Part shown: one piece after another, positions 33,925-44,281 of the stretch
How positions within the stretch are numbered: the first letter of the stretch is position 1
How the letters are laid out: each line of letters opens with the position of its first letter
Origin: Phycisphaerales bacterium
GTDB taxonomy: Bacteria; Planctomycetota; Phycisphaerae; Phycisphaerales; SM1A02
Reading direction: 5' to 3'
DNA: 64,000 bases
NCBI GenBank assembly: GCA_030749435.1
Contig: JASMKH010000012.1
Coordinates: 1 to 64,000 of the forward strand
The notes under the pieces: model-generated
What the model was told of the DNA's origin: nothing
Database searches by the model: none
The model's input: the letters and a program-made list of their open reading frames with translations, nothing else
Position numbers and translations under genes: made by a program

Positions 33925-34022
33925 GTGTGCAGGGTATGCAGGAGCCACGCCGGGATCGGGCGCCGCAGGCTCGTGGCGTACCATGGCCCGGGATCAGTCC
34001 CCCCGATTCAGGAGACCGGCTG

Positions 34023-34102
34023 CCCCATGTTTGACAGACCCCATGTTTGACAGGCCCCATGTTTGACAGGCCCCATGTTTGACAGGCCCCATGTTTGACA
34101 CC
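34023..34102. repeat. Five tandem 16-bp repeats spanning the tatD start
   Basis: Unit CCCCATGTTTGACAGG, starting at 34023, 34039, 34055, 34071 and 34087, with only end-unit changes (AGA in the first, ACC in the last). Every unit carries an ATG and a TTGACA. The last unit's ATG (34091) is the tatD start. The earlier ATGs each open a seven-codon frame (MFDRPHV) closed by a TGA. Confidence 0.9.
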
Positions 34103-34870
34103 CACTGCCACCTCACGGGCGACCGGTACCGTGGCGGCATCGAGCCCGTGCTCGATGAGGCCCGAGCGGCGGGCATTGATGGCATGGTGGCCGTGGCGGT
34201 CGATGCGGAGGATGCCGCGGCCGCGCGAGACCTTGCGGAAGCCCACGCGGATGTCTGGTTCTCCGCTGGGGTGCATCCATCCGAGGCGGGCCGCAGCCAC
34301 GTCGTTGATGCCCTGTTGCCGCTCATCGAGCATCCACGCTGCGTCGCGTGGGGTGAGATGGGGCTCGATGGTCACTGGCCGGATCCGCCTCTGGATGCGC
34401 AGCGATCGCTCTTTGCCCGCCAACTTGCGCTGATCCAGTCGGCCGACGCCGATGGGGTCGCTCCGCTGCCCGTCATCCTCCACAGCCGAAAGGCCGTGGC
34501 GGAGGTCCTTGCGATGATCGAGGACACCTCAATAGCGCCCGAGCGATTCGTGTTCCACTGTTTCACCGAGGGACCGGCCCGCGTCGAGCAGGTTCTTCGC
34601 TTCGGCGCCGCGGTGTCGTTCACCGGGGTCGTCACCTATCGCAATGCCGCCGAGGTGGCCGCGGCCTCCGACTGCGTGCCGATCGATCGACTCATGGTCG
34701 AAACGGACAGTCCGTATCTCACGCCCGAACCGCGCCGCGGTGAGCGGCCGAATCGCCCGGCAAATGTCGTTCACGTGGCGCAATTTCTTGCCTTGCGACG
34801 TGGGCTGAGCGATGCGGCATTCGAGCAGGCCACCGATGACACCGCGCGGCGGATCTTCGGCATCGGGTAG
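34091..34870 (+). CDS. tatD: TatD-family metal-dependent hydrolase (DNase)
   Basis: 259 aa. The start MFDTHCHL carries the two metal-binding His residues. Other metal or active-site segments are WGEMGLDGHW (Glu), VILHSRKA (His), FHCFTEG (His) and METDSPYLTPEPRRGERPNRP (Asp). TatD enzymes are 3'-5' exonucleases or deoxyribonucleases working in DNA repair and oxidative stress. Start choice: ATG 34091, the last of five repeated ATGs and the only one that reads into the gene. Unusual 5' end caused by the 16-bp array. No partner gene is adjacent. Confidence 0.92.
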   Translation: MFDTHCHLTGDRYRGGIEPVLDEARAAGIDGMVAVAVDAEDAAAARDLAEAHADVWFSAGVHPSEAGRSHVVDALLPLIEHPRCVAWGEMGLDGHWPDPPLDAQRSLFARQLALIQSADADGVAPLPVILHSRKAVAEVLAMIEDTSIAPERFVFHCFTEGPARVEQVLRFGAAVSFTGVVTYRNAAEVAAASDCVPIDRLMVETDSPYLTPEPRRGERPNRPANVVHVAQFLALRRGLSDAAFEQATDDTARRIFGIG

Positions 34871-35008
34871 GCGGGTCGCCGCCGCGCGAACCGAAAGCAG
34901 TTGTCATGTTTGGGGCCCCACGCAACTTGACAGATGCATCCCAAATGCCGACCATGAGACTTTCTGTTTCGTGAATGTTTTCACATTGTGCACGGGGTCA
35001 GTGCATCC

Positions 35009-35674
35009 ATGGGTCGATATCACTACGTCTTTCCGCGGTGGTCCAATCTGTTGCTGCCGGCAGCCATTGTTGCTGGCATGTGCGCGCCGCTGTACGTCGC
35101 ATTCATTGTGGCCTATGGCTTCAGCCCGAACACGACGGATGTGGGGTACCAACCAGAACAACCTGTTCCCTTCAGCCACGCGGTTCACGCAGGGCAGCTG
35201 GGCATCGACTGCCGGTACTGCCACAACACGGTGGAAGTCGCAGCCAAGGCTGCGATTCCGCCTACGCAGACCTGCATGAACTGCCACACGCAGATTCACC
35301 CGGAGAGCGTGAATCTCGAGCCGTTGTGGGAGAGTTACGCGACGGGCCGGCCCGTCGAGTGGGTGCGGGTTCACGATCTCCCCGACTACTCGTTCTTCGA
35401 TCATTCGGCGCACGTCACGCGTGGCGTGAGTTGTGTCGAGTGCCACGGTCGAGTCGACACGATGGAGCGTGTGTGGCAGGAGCACTCGCTCAGCATGGGG
35501 TGGTGCCTCGAGTGCCATCGAGACCCTGCGCCGCACCTGCGTGATCCCGATCTCGTGACCCAACTCGATTGGGGTTGGGATATGGAGGACGCCGAGCGGC
35601 TTGCGGAAGGCCAGCGATGGCGCGATATCAACGACCTCATTCCTTCACAGGACTGCACGACATGCCATCGTTGA
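35009..35674 (+). CDS. actA: Alternative complex III subunit ActA, pentaheme cytochrome c
   Basis: 221 aa. One N-terminal membrane segment (NLLLPAAIVAGMCAPLYVAFI) precedes a periplasmic domain with five CxxCH sites (CRYCH, CMNCH, CVECH, CLECH, CTTCH), the ActA count. It takes electrons within the quinol:electron-acceptor oxidoreductase. The ATG at 35009 was chosen; GTG 34988, seven codons earlier, is possible. The last codons overlap actB by 13 bp. First gene of a roughly 14-kb operon. Confidence 0.93.
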   Translation: MGRYHYVFPRWSNLLLPAAIVAGMCAPLYVAFIVAYGFSPNTTDVGYQPEQPVPFSHAVHAGQLGIDCRYCHNTVEVAAKAAIPPTQTCMNCHTQIHPESVNLEPLWESYATGRPVEWVRVHDLPDYSFFDHSAHVTRGVSCVECHGRVDTMERVWQEHSLSMGWCLECHRDPAPHLRDPDLVTQLDWGWDMEDAERLAEGQRWRDINDLIPSQDCTTCHR

Positions 35675-38600
35675 ACGGAAGTGACGCCGACGGCCGCCGG
35701 TACTGGCGCAGCCTCGATGAGGTTGCCGACACGCCCGAGTTCCGCGAATTCATGTTCAACGAGTTCCCCAGCGGCGCCGAAGCCATTCTTGACGGCCCGG
35801 ACAGACGCGGATTCCTCAAGGTCATGGGTGCGTCCATGGCATTGGCCGGGGCGGGGCTGACCGGATGCCGGCGCTGGCCGCGCGAAGTCATCGCGCCCTA
35901 CGCCAACCGCCCTGAGGGTCGCACTCCCGGCGTCGCCGAGCAGTACGCCAGCATCGTTGAGCATGCGGGCGTTGCGACCGGCGTTCTGGTGACGTGCTTC
36001 GACGGAAGGCCCACGAAACTCGAGGGGAATCCCGGACACCCCGGAAGCCTCGGGGCCCTGACCAGTTGGCAGCAGGCGACCGTGCTCGATCTGTACGACC
36101 CTGACCGTTCCCGGCAGGTGCACGAGCGTCCCGCTGGCGCTGCGAAGGCGGCGGCTAGGGACTGGGCGGCATTCGAGGTCTGGTGGAAGTCCCACGCCGA
36201 GACGCTGGGAGACGGGTCCGGCCTTCGCTTCCTCGCCGAGTCGAACGGCTCGCCCAGTGTGCAGCGAATGCAGCGGGCGATTCGCGCCCGCTTCCCGAAG
36301 GCCACATGGGTTACCTGGGATGCGATGGGCAACCCGGCCGAGCGTGCCGGCCTGGAGACGGCGCTCGGTGGTCCCTATCGACCGGTGTACGACCTCTCGG
36401 AGGCAGACGTGGTTGTGTCCTTCGACTGCGACTTCCTGGGTACGCACCCAAACGCGTTGGCGATGAGCCGCGGCTGGGCGTCGCGACGGAATCCCGACGA
36501 GGGTCCCATGAATCGGGTCTACATGGCCGAGCCCTCACTGACCGTCACCGGCGCCTCGGCGGACGATCGTTTGGCGATGAGCGCGAGTGAGATCGCGTCA
36601 CTGGCAGCGGAGGTTGCATCGGCGGTTCTTGGACTGGGGGGCGGTGGCGCTGAGAGTGAGGCCATCGTGCGGGATCTCAAGGCCAGCGAGGGCCGCAGCG
36701 TGGTCATGGCAGGGCCTTCACAGCCAGCAGCGGTCCATGCCGCCTGCGCCCTGATCAATGAACTGCTCGGCAATGTTGGCACGACGGTGACCTACACTCG
36801 GATTCCCGAGCCGGCGTTACGCACGGCAACGCTGGACACGCTGGTCGCCGACATGTCGGGTGGCAGCGTGGACACGCTGGTCGTGATCGGTGGCAACCCG
36901 GTCTGGGACGCCCCCGCTGAGTTGGACCTGGCGACGGCCCTCTCGAAGGTGCCCAATACCATTCATTTCGGCGATCAGCAGGACGAGACCGCCGCCGCCT
37001 GTCGGTGGCATCTGCTGCGGGCCCATGGTCTGGAAGCCTGGGGTGATGGCCGGGGTTGGGATGGAACGGTCTCTATTCGGCAGCCGGTCATTCGCCCGCT
37101 CTGGAACGGTCGAAGCGAACCCGAACTGCTGGCCCTTCTGGCGGGAGAGGAAACGACTGCTGGCTTCGACATCGTCCGCCGCACATTCGAGGCCCTGACC
37201 GGAGATCCGATCACCGCCGCTGGCGCCGAGCCTCCGTTCAGTGCCGCGTGGCGTCAGTCGCTGCATGACGGCGTCATCTCTGGCGCGGCCAAGTCGGTCG
37301 AGTCCCCTCGCGTTGATCGGGGGGGCGTTGCCAGCGCCCTGCAGGCTCACCGCTCGGACGCAGGTGGCGGACTCGAACTGCAGTTTGCAGTCGGAACGCT
37401 TCTCGGCGGCCGCATGGGCAACAACGGATGGATGCAGGAACTTCCCGATCCGATCACGAAACTGACGTGGGACAACGCTGTGCTGATGAGCGAGGCCACA
37501 GCCAGACAGATCGGCGTGACGAGCGGGCGAAACGTCCGCGTGTCGCTCGGCGATCGCACCGTGACTGGCCCGGCGCTGGTCCAGCCCGGCCAATGCGACG
37601 GCGTGCTGACCTTGACGCTGGGGTACGGGCGGGACTGGCCTGGTCGCGTCGCCAGTGGCAGCGGATTCAACGCCTATCCCGTGCGAGCCTCTGGCGGCCT
37701 CTGGTCGGCCAGCGACGCGACGGCGACTGCAGCCGATGGTGAAGCGCAACTGATCACGACACAAGACCACTACGCCATCGACTCCGTCGGCGGTCAGGGG
37801 ACGCAGGCGCGGCTTCCACTGCTCTTCCGCGAGGCGTCAGCGGAGTCCTACGCGGCGCATCCGAACTTCGCCCGCGATCGAAGCCACGTCATCAGCAGCC
37901 TCTCGCTCTTCGAGGAGACGCAGTTTGAAGGCGCGAAGTATCGATGGGGCATGGCCACAGATCTCTCCAAGTGCACCGGATGCTCGGCCTGCGTGACTGC
38001 ATGTCAGGCCGAGAACAACATCCCGATCGTGGGCAAGGACCAGGTCAGAATGGGCCGGGAAATGCACTGGCTCCGGATCGACCGGTACTACCGATTCCAA
38101 AAGTCGGAAGGCCAATGGGACACATCGCAGCCCGCGAGTGTGGCGATGCAGCCGATGACGTGTCAGCATTGTGAGAATGCCCCGTGCGAGCAGGTCTGCC
38201 CTGTGGCGGCAACGGTACACACGACCGATGGTCTCAACGCCATGGTCTACAACCGCTGCGTGGGTACCAGGTACTGCTCGAACAACTGCCCCTACAAGGT
38301 GCGGCGGTTCAACTTCTTCGACTACTTCAGGCGTGACCCGCTTCGTGAGACGGGACTGCTTCAGGTGCAGCCTGACTATTACATCAAGCGGCAGAGTGGC
38401 GGTGCCCCGCTCCGGCGGATGCAGTTCAACCCGAGCGTCACAGTGCGAATGCGAGGCGTGATGGAGAAGTGCACCTGGTGCACGCAGCGGATCGAGGCAG
38501 CGAAAATCGAGACCCGCAATGCGTGGGTCAAACTTCCAGAGGCCGAGAAGGCAAAGGCCAAGCGGGTCGTTGTGCCCGATGGCATGATCACGCCAGCCTG

Positions 38601-38919
38601 TGCGCAAACCTGCCCGACCGGTGCGATTACATTCGGCGACCTCATGGACGAGACTTCGCGTGTCTCGAAGATGCATCGCGACCATCGCTCCTACGACCTG
38701 CTGGGCGAACTCAATATCAAGCCGCGGAACATGTATATGGCCCGCATCACCAACCCGTCGTCGGGTGAGCGATTCCCGGGCGACTTCGTGGCACACGGTG
38801 GTCATCACGGCGATGGCGACCATGGCCATGAACACGACGATAGTCACGACCACGACCACGACCACGGCCACGGCGACACACATGACGCCGATGCCAAGCA
38901 CGAGGTGCATGACGGATGA
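35662..38919 (+). CDS. actB: Alternative complex III subunit ActB (molybdopterin-like plus Fe-S domain)
   Basis: 1085 aa. The twin-arginine motif [10 protein letters not shown] (RR at 48-49) runs into a lipobox-like LTGC (C69), so export by Tat and lipid anchoring are likely. Residues about 75-700 resemble the large subunit of molybdopterin oxidoreductases, which in ActB carries no cofactor. The C-terminal part (about 765-1000) has four cysteine groups for Fe-S clusters: [11 protein letters not shown] from C771, [24 protein letters not shown] and CTWC...CAQTC. It ends in a tail rich in His and Asp ([16 protein letters not shown] and on). Overlaps actC by 4 bp. Confidence 0.94.
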   Translation: MPSLNGSDADGRRYWRSLDEVADTPEFREFMFNEFPSGAEAILDGPDRRGFLKVMGASMALAGAGLTGCRRWPREVIAPYANRPEGRTPGVAEQYASIVEHAGVATGVLVTCFDGRPTKLEGNPGHPGSLGALTSWQQATVLDLYDPDRSRQVHERPAGAAKAAARDWAAFEVWWKSHAETLGDGSGLRFLAESNGSPSVQRMQRAIRARFPKATWVTWDAMGNPAERAGLETALGGPYRPVYDLSEADVVVSFDCDFLGTHPNALAMSRGWASRRNPDEGPMNRVYMAEPSLTVTGASADDRLAMSASEIASLAAEVASAVLGLGGGGAESEAIVRDLKASEGRSVVMAGPSQPAAVHAACALINELLGNVGTTVTYTRIPEPALRTATLDTLVADMSGGSVDTLVVIGGNPVWDAPAELDLATALSKVPNTIHFGDQQDETAAACRWHLLRAHGLEAWGDGRGWDGTVSIRQPVIRPLWNGRSEPELLALLAGEETTAGFDIVRRTFEALTGDPITAAGAEPPFSAAWRQSLHDGVISGAAKSVESPRVDRGGVASALQAHRSDAGGGLELQFAVGTLLGGRMGNNGWMQELPDPITKLTWDNAVLMSEATARQIGVTSGRNVRVSLGDRTVTGPALVQPGQCDGVLTLTLGYGRDWPGRVASGSGFNAYPVRASGGLWSASDATATAADGEAQLITTQDHYAIDSVGGQGTQARLPLLFREASAESYAAHPNFARDRSHVISSLSLFEETQFEGAKYRWGMATDLSKCTGCSACVTACQAENNIPIVGKDQVRMGREMHWLRIDRYYRFQKSEGQWDTSQPASVAMQPMTCQHCENAPCEQVCPVAATVHTTDGLNAMVYNRCVGTRYCSNNCPYKVRRFNFFDYFRRDPLRETGLLQVQPDYYIKRQSGGAPLRRMQFNPSVTVRMRGVMEKCTWCTQRIEAAKIETRNAWVKLPEAEKAKAKRVVVPDGMITPACAQTCPTGAITFGDLMDETSRVSKMHRDHRSYDLLGELNIKPRNMYMARITNPSSGERFPGDFVAHGGHHGDGDHGHEHDDSHDHDHDHGHGDTHDADAKHEVHDG

Positions 38920-40340
38920 CCACGCTGCCGATCGACCATCCGATCGATGAGCTCAGCGACGACCCGCGTCAGCGGGCGCCGCTCGTGCTGAATCATGACG
39001 ACTTCGGATCCGTCACTGCCGAGGTCCTGCGGTGCAACGAGGCGAAGAAACCACCGATGGCGTGGTACGTCGCTTTCGTCATCTCCTTTGCGTTGATGTC
39101 GCTGCTCGGCATTCTCGTCGGATACCTCATCGTGACGGGTGTCGGGGTCTGGGGAAACAACAACCCGGCGATGTGGGGCTTCCCGATTGTGAACTTCGTG
39201 TTCTGGGTCGGCATCGGCCACGCCGGGACGCTCATCTCCGCCATTCTGTTTCTCTTCAGGCAGAAGTGGAGAACGTCGATCAACCGATTTGCCGAGGCGA
39301 TGACAATTTTCGCGGTCATCTGCGCCGGCCTGTTCCCCGGCATTCACGTCGGACGCATCTGGCTGGCGTACTGGCTGTTCCCAATTCCAAACCAGATGGA
39401 AATGTGGCCGCAGTTCCGAAGCCCGCTTTTGTGGGACGTCTTCGCGGTCGGCACCTACTTCACCGTGTCGCTCCTGTTCTGGTATGTCGGCATGATTCCG
39501 GATCTCGCGACGATGCGGGACCGCGCCACCACCAAGGTCAAGGCGGTCGCCTACGGATTCTTCTCGCTGGGATGGCGAGGGAGCATGCGGCACTGGCATC
39601 GATACGAGCGTGCCTACCTGCTGTTGGCCGCGCTGGCGACCCCGCTGGTGCTTTCAGTGCACTCGGTTGTGTCCTTCGACTTCGCTGTCGCCCAGTTGCC
39701 TGGTTGGCACACGACTATTTTCCCGCCGTACTTCGTTGCGGGAGCCATCTTCAGCGGTTTCGCGATGGTGCTCTCGCTGGCCATTCCGGCGAGAGAACTC
39801 TGGGGCCTCAAGAGTTTCATCACGAAGCGGCACATCGAGAACATGTGCAAGATCGTGCTTCTGACCGGGTCGATGGTCGGATATGCCTACGGCATGGAGT
39901 TCTTCATCGCGTGGTACAGCGGTGAGATTTACGAGTCGTTCGCCTTCATCAACCGTGCCTTTGGTCAGTACGCATGGGCCTACTGGATCATGGTGTCCTG
40001 CAACGTGATCTGCCCGCAGCTCTTCTGGTTCAAGGCGATCCGGCGAAACGTCTGGGTGATCTTCATCATCTCGCTGTTCGTCAACCTCGGCATGTGGTTC
40101 GAGCGTTTCGTCATCACCGTGACAAGCCTTGCCAATGACTTCCTCCCCAGCAGTTGGGGTTGGTTTGAGCCGACTTGGGTCGACGTCCTGACCTTCGTCG
40201 GTAGTTTCGGTCTGTTCATGACCCTGTTCCTGCTCTTCATCCGATTCCTGCCCATTCTGGCGATCTCAGAGATCAAGGCGGTTATGCCGGAGGCGGATCC
40301 ACACGCCCACCACGGGCACGACGGGGAGGCGAACCAATGA
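38916..40340 (+). CDS. actC: Alternative complex III membrane subunit ActC (NrfD/PsrC family)
   Basis: 474 aa. About ten membrane helices, with the NrfD-like signatures [22 protein letters not shown] (His in a membrane helix), [23 protein letters not shown] and [19 protein letters not shown]. This subunit is the quinol-binding integral membrane part and forms a half proton channel in known structures. A short His-rich end (HAHHGHD) is present. Overlaps actB and actD by 4 bp. Confidence 0.95.
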   Translation: MTTLPIDHPIDELSDDPRQRAPLVLNHDDFGSVTAEVLRCNEAKKPPMAWYVAFVISFALMSLLGILVGYLIVTGVGVWGNNNPAMWGFPIVNFVFWVGIGHAGTLISAILFLFRQKWRTSINRFAEAMTIFAVICAGLFPGIHVGRIWLAYWLFPIPNQMEMWPQFRSPLLWDVFAVGTYFTVSLLFWYVGMIPDLATMRDRATTKVKAVAYGFFSLGWRGSMRHWHRYERAYLLLAALATPLVLSVHSVVSFDFAVAQLPGWHTTIFPPYFVAGAIFSGFAMVLSLAIPARELWGLKSFITKRHIENMCKIVLLTGSMVGYAYGMEFFIAWYSGEIYESFAFINRAFGQYAWAYWIMVSCNVICPQLFWFKAIRRNVWVIFIISLFVNLGMWFERFVITVTSLANDFLPSSWGWFEPTWVDVLTFVGSFGLFMTLFLLFIRFLPILAISEIKAVMPEADPHAHHGHDGEANQ

Positions 40341-40975
40341 ATGGCTCAACGCCTGGTACTGCAACGCAGGCGGCGACGTCGCCAGACACCGTGATGGTGG
40401 ACTCGCACTCCAAGGCCGAGGTCTGGGGGCTGGCGGCGCAGTTCTCAACGCCCGCCGGCATCTCCGAGGCCGCGAAGAAGGTCCGTGAAGCGGGCTACCG
40501 CTGGTTTGATTGTCACGTGCCGTTTCCCGTACACGGGCTCGACAAGGCCATGGGTGTGCCCTACACCGTTCTTCCGGTCATCGTGTTCTTCGGTGGCCTG
40601 ACCGGTCTGTGCCTGGCCATCTTCCTGCAGGTGTTCACGAACTCGCTTGAAGTCGACATCTGGGCAATCGTCTCGGTCGTCGGCTACCAGTTCGAGGTGT
40701 CGGGAAAGCCGCTGATCAGTACGCCGGCCTTCGTGCCGGTGGCCTTCGAGTTGACGGTGCTGCTGGCGGCGTTGACGTGCGTTTCATTCATGTTGTTTCT
40801 CAACAAACTTCCATGCCTGTATCACCCGGTGCTCAAGTCACCGAAGCTCAAGCGAATCACCGATGACCGCTTCGTGCTCGTGATCGAGGCGCGGGATCCC
40901 GAATTCGCGCGATCGACCACTGAGGCGCTCCTTGAGTCGCTCGGGCCCGAACGCATCGTCGAGTTGGAGCCCTGA
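40337..40975 (+). CDS. actD: Alternative complex III subunit ActD (DUF3341)
   Basis: 212 aa. Opens with a hydrophilic stretch ([46 protein letters not shown], the DUF3341 start) followed by two membrane helices ([23 protein letters not shown]-type and [24 protein letters not shown]) and a short cytosolic end. A structural membrane subunit. Start overlaps actC by 4 bp and actE starts 4 bp after its stop. Confidence 0.92.
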   Translation: MNGSTPGTATQAATSPDTVMVDSHSKAEVWGLAAQFSTPAGISEAAKKVREAGYRWFDCHVPFPVHGLDKAMGVPYTVLPVIVFFGGLTGLCLAIFLQVFTNSLEVDIWAIVSVVGYQFEVSGKPLISTPAFVPVAFELTVLLAALTCVSFMLFLNKLPCLYHPVLKSPKLKRITDDRFVLVIEARDPEFARSTTEALLESLGPERIVELEP

Positions 40976-40979
40976 CCCC

Positions 40980-41717
40980 ATGAGTACTTCACGGAACGAC
41001 AAAGGCGTGGCGGGAACATTCTGGGAACTCCCCAGAGGGTTCATTTACAGCGGCATTCTGCTGCTGTGCCTGCTGCTGGTGCCGCCGGTGCTCATCCTGC
41101 GAGCCCGTGCGATGCCGAGCGACAAGCCACGAATCCACATCATTCAGAACATGGACAATCAACCCAAGTACCTGGCGCAGCACGGCAGCCTGCTCTTCAA
41201 CGACGGGAGGGCGATGCGACCACGCGTGCCAGGGACCGTGGCTCAGGGCGACATGATCGACGACACGCACTTCTGGCTGGGGCTGATTGATGGTGCGTAC
41301 GCGACGACGTTCCCCCATCAGATCACCGTCGATGATGCGCTGCTGGATCGGGGGCGTGAGCGGTACGACATCTTCTGCCTTCCGTGTCACGGCGTCACGG
41401 GTATGGGTGACGGGCCAGTCCACGAGCGGGCCATGGTGCTGCTCAACAACGGAACCAACGGCACCGTTTGGGTGCAGCCCAGGAACCTGCACCAGCCGGA
41501 CCTGCAGGAGTACACCCCGGGGCGAATGTTCCACACGATCGGCGCTGGCTTCGGCAACATGGCCGGATACGCATCCCAGATCCCCCCGGCGGATCGCTGG
41601 GCGATTACGGCATGGGTTTACGCATTGCAGGTCGGCCGAAACGCTCCGGCGAGCGAGGTTCCGGGTTCCGACTCCCTGCCCACCACAACTCGTAACCTCG
41701 ATGGAGGTGACTCGTGA
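40980..41717 (+). CDS. actE: Alternative complex III subunit ActE, monoheme cytochrome c
   Basis: 245 aa from ATG 40980. One N-terminal membrane helix (IYSGILLLCLLLVPPVLIL) and a periplasmic domain with one CxxCH site (CLPCHGVTGMGDG), with candidate axial Met residues downstream (RMFHTIGAGFGNMAGY). It probably passes electrons from ActA to the oxidase or a soluble carrier. Followed with a 1-bp overlap (TGATG) by actF. Confidence 0.93.
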   Translation: MSTSRNDKGVAGTFWELPRGFIYSGILLLCLLLVPPVLILRARAMPSDKPRIHIIQNMDNQPKYLAQHGSLLFNDGRAMRPRVPGTVAQGDMIDDTHFWLGLIDGAYATTFPHQITVDDALLDRGRERYDIFCLPCHGVTGMGDGPVHERAMVLLNNGTNGTVWVQPRNLHQPDLQEYTPGRMFHTIGAGFGNMAGYASQIPPADRWAITAWVYALQVGRNAPASEVPGSDSLPTTTRNLDGGDS

Positions 41718-42997
41718 TGACGCACGAGGGTCAATCTGACACGCTCCGGCTCGGCGGGCTCGGATCCTCCGCCATGGCGATCGGGGCGATCGTCGGGCTC
41801 GGTGGCATGGCTGCCACGATTGGGCTCGATGGCGTCGGTGGCAGCGCCGGATTCTGGAAGTCCTATCTGCTCGCGTACATGATCGCGCTGGCGATCTGTC
41901 AGGGTGCGCTCTTCTTTGTCATCCTGCAGCACATCACCAAGTCCGGCTGGTCAGTCACTATTCGCCGTCCGGCTGAGGCGATCGCAGCGAATCTGCAATG
42001 GATGTGGTTGCTGTTCGTCCCGATTCTGGTCCTCGTATGGACCGGCAAAGGCGCCGTGCTCTTCGAGTGGTGTAACACCGAGTACATGCATGGCGATCAT
42101 GTTCTCGAGGGCAAACTTGGCTACCTCAACCCGACGTTCTGGTCGATTCGATCCATCGTGTATCTGGGCGTGTGGGCATTGCTTGCAAAGTTCTACCGAT
42201 CGCAGAGCGTGGCCCAGGATGCGGATGGCGATGTCCGGCGGACCCTGCGAATGCAGTGGTGGGCGCCGATCGGGATCATTCTGTATGCCCTGACGCAGAC
42301 GTTTGCTTCGATCGACTGGGTCATGGCGATGCAGCCGAAGTGGTTCTCGACGATGTTCGGCGTCTACTGGTTCACGGTGAGTTGTACCGGCTTCTTCGCA
42401 GGCATCATCGTGCTGCTGGCGGTCCTCCGTGGCTGTGGGTATGGCGCTGGTTCATTCACGGTTGAGCACTTCCATGATCTCGGCAAGTTGCTGTTCGCAT
42501 TCGGCGTCGTGTTCTGGGCATACATCGGGTACAGCCAATACATGCTGATCTGGTACGCCAACATTCCGATCGAGACCGAGTGGTTCGTCCCTCGTCAACT
42601 GGGGGCGTGGTTCTGGGTATCGTGGATTCTCATCCTCGGTCACTTTGCGTTGCCCTTCGTGCTGCTCATCACCCGCTGGACCAAGCGATTCCGCAACATC
42701 CTCGTGCTCATCGCCCTCTGGATGGTTGCCATGTTCATCGTGGATGTGTACTGGTTGGTCATGCCGGTGGTGCCTGAGGCGGCCCTCGCCGAAGCGAGCA
42801 GTTGGGAACAACTGCAGTCCGAGGCGGCAGCCGGCACGCTGTTGCTTGGCTGGAATCCGTCCATTCTCAATCTCACCGCCGTCCTCGGGTCGCTCGGGCT
42901 CGTGGTATGCGGCACTTTCTTCTTCCTCAGGCAAGCGAGCCTGGCGCCGACGAGCGACCCGCGACTTTCCGAAGCCGTGGCATTCGAGAACTTCTGA
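41717..42997 (+). CDS. actF: Alternative complex III membrane subunit ActF (NrfD-like)
   Basis: 426 aa; ATG 41717 (a GTG one codon upstream is also open). About ten membrane helices, with an NrfD-like core similar in plan to ActC but more diverged: KSYLLAYMIALAICQGALFFVILQHITKSGW, ASIDWVMAMQPKWFSTMFGVYW, ANIPIETEWFVPRQLG. In known complexes ActF is the second large membrane subunit. It overlaps both neighbours by a single base (TGATG). Confidence 0.93.
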   Translation: MTHEGQSDTLRLGGLGSSAMAIGAIVGLGGMAATIGLDGVGGSAGFWKSYLLAYMIALAICQGALFFVILQHITKSGWSVTIRRPAEAIAANLQWMWLLFVPILVLVWTGKGAVLFEWCNTEYMHGDHVLEGKLGYLNPTFWSIRSIVYLGVWALLAKFYRSQSVAQDADGDVRRTLRMQWWAPIGIILYALTQTFASIDWVMAMQPKWFSTMFGVYWFTVSCTGFFAGIIVLLAVLRGCGYGAGSFTVEHFHDLGKLLFAFGVVFWAYIGYSQYMLIWYANIPIETEWFVPRQLGAWFWVSWILILGHFALPFVLLITRWTKRFRNILVLIALWMVAMFIVDVYWLVMPVVPEAALAEASSWEQLQSEAAAGTLLLGWNPSILNLTAVLGSLGLVVCGTFFFLRQASLAPTSDPRLSEAVAFENF

Positions 42998-43353
42998 TGA
43001 GCAACGAACCACATCACGAGCCGAAACTGTCTGGTGACGCAGAAGACCCCGCAGGTGGTCCGACCTGGGTGGTTGGACTGGCTGGCGCCGTTCTCACGGT
43101 CGTCGTCGTGTTGGCGATGATCTCCGTCTACTACGCGGCGGAGCGGGCCGAGACGCAGGACAAGGTGGTGTCAGTGCGTTCGCAGGAAGCGGAGATTCGC
43201 CGCGAAGCGGATCGACTCGCCCTCATGGATGAGCCTCACTGGGAGCAGTGGACGGATGCCGATGGTGTTCTGGCTGGCGAGCGGACGCTCGTCGTTCCGA
43301 TCGATACCGCCCGCGAAATCGTCAAGAAGAAGTGGGGGGGCAGCGGTCACTGA
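42997..43353 (+). CDS. Small single-pass membrane protein of the ACIII-caa3 operon
   Basis: 118 aa. A hydrophilic N-terminus with His and Pro (SNEPHHEPKLSGDAEDPAGG), one membrane helix (VVGLAGAVLTVVVVLAMISVYYAA), then a charged periplasmic helix and a short end (TLVVPIDTAREIVKKKWGGS). No family name recognised. It begins one base inside the actF stop (TGATG) and precedes SCO by 10 bp. Position suggests an accessory subunit or assembly factor of the respiratory complexes. Confidence 0.75.
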   Translation: MSNEPHHEPKLSGDAEDPAGGPTWVVGLAGAVLTVVVVLAMISVYYAAERAETQDKVVSVRSQEAEIRREADRLALMDEPHWEQWTDADGVLAGERTLVVPIDTAREIVKKKWGGSGH

Positions 43354-43363
43354 GCCACGCGTC

Positions 43364-44281
43364 ATGTCTGTTTCGACCCGAATCATCTCATGCGGAGTGT
43401 TGGCGGCGTGCCTCGGCTCGTCACCTGCGGCGGCGCAACTCCTTGCCGATGAACTGCCCAAGGAGTTGGACGGCGTCGGCATTGTGCAGCGGCTCGACGA
43501 ACGAGTGCCACTCGAGTTGGAGTTCGTGGATCACGAGGGCAAGGCGGTAACGCTTGCGGAGTACGTCTCGGGTGAGCGTCCGGTCATCCTGACGCTCAAC
43601 TACTACAAGTGCCCGATGCTCTGCTCGCTGACGCTCAACGGCCTGATCGATGGCCTGCGGGATGTCGATCTGCGTCTCGGCGACGACTATGACATTGTCA
43701 CTGTCAGCATCAATCCCGATGAGGGCCCCGAACTGGCGGCGCAGAATCGCCGGGGATATCTCGCTTCTCTGGGTGGCGATGTTTCCCCATCGGCATGGCC
43801 ATTCCTGACGGGAACGCAGGAGAACATCGAGGCGTTGGCCAAGGCGATCGGGTTCGGCTATCGATTTGACGAGCAGAGTGGCGAGTACGCCCATACCGCC
43901 AGCATTACGTTCGTCACGCCTGACGGCCGAATCTCCAAGTATATGAACGACGTGCTGTTTCCCCCTCAGGACCTGCGGTTTGCGGTCGTGGATGCGTCGA
44001 ACGGCAAGGTCGGCACCCTGATTGACACACTCCTGCTCTTCAACTGCTTTCAGTGGGACCCGGAGGCTGGCAGTTTCGTGCCCAGTGCATGGAAGATCAT
44101 GAGGCTGGGTGGAACGATCACGCTTGTGCTGATCGTGGGGGGCATTCTGTTTCTGCTGCGTTTGGAGCGAAAGGGCCGTAGCGGCGATCACACGGGAACT
44201 ACACACTCGAGCTCAGGCTCGGAAACCGACTCGGGCGGATCATCCGACCCGGCACTTCAAACTGGTGGACTTCAGGCATGA
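43364..44281 (+). CDS. SCO1/SenC-family copper chaperone
   Basis: 305 aa. Signal peptide ending PAAAQ. Thioredoxin-like domain with the copper motif CPMLC (C83, C87) and the third ligand H177 (EYAHTAS). After the domain comes a C-terminal membrane helix (GGTITLVLIVGGILFLLRL) and a Ser/Gly-rich tail. SCO delivers copper to the CuA site of oxidase subunit II, encoded directly downstream with an ATGA overlap. The tail anchor is an addition to the usual N-anchored SCO plan. Confidence 0.92.
   Translation: MSVSTRIISCGVLAACLGSSPAAAQLLADELPKELDGVGIVQRLDERVPLELEFVDHEGKAVTLAEYVSGERPVILTLNYYKCPMLCSLTLNGLIDGLRDVDLRLGDDYDIVTVSINPDEGPELAAQNRRGYLASLGGDVSPSAWPFLTGTQENIEALAKAIGFGYRFDEQSGEYAHTASITFVTPDGRISKYMNDVLFPPQDLRFAVVDASNGKVGTLIDTLLLFNCFQWDPEAGSFVPSAWKIMRLGGTITLVLIVGGILFLLRLERKGRSGDHTGTTHSSSGSETDSGGSSDPALQTGGLQA

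Noticed and set aside
34023-34102. A CRISPR-like or transcription factor site array
   Set aside because: Units are 16 bp with no spacers, and they copy the tatD start; a plain tandem duplication explains them.
34927-34960. A sigma70 promoter for the ACIII operon from the TTGACA at about 34928
   Set aside because: No acceptable -10 box lies 16-18 bp downstream (GACCAT at best), so I did not annotate it.
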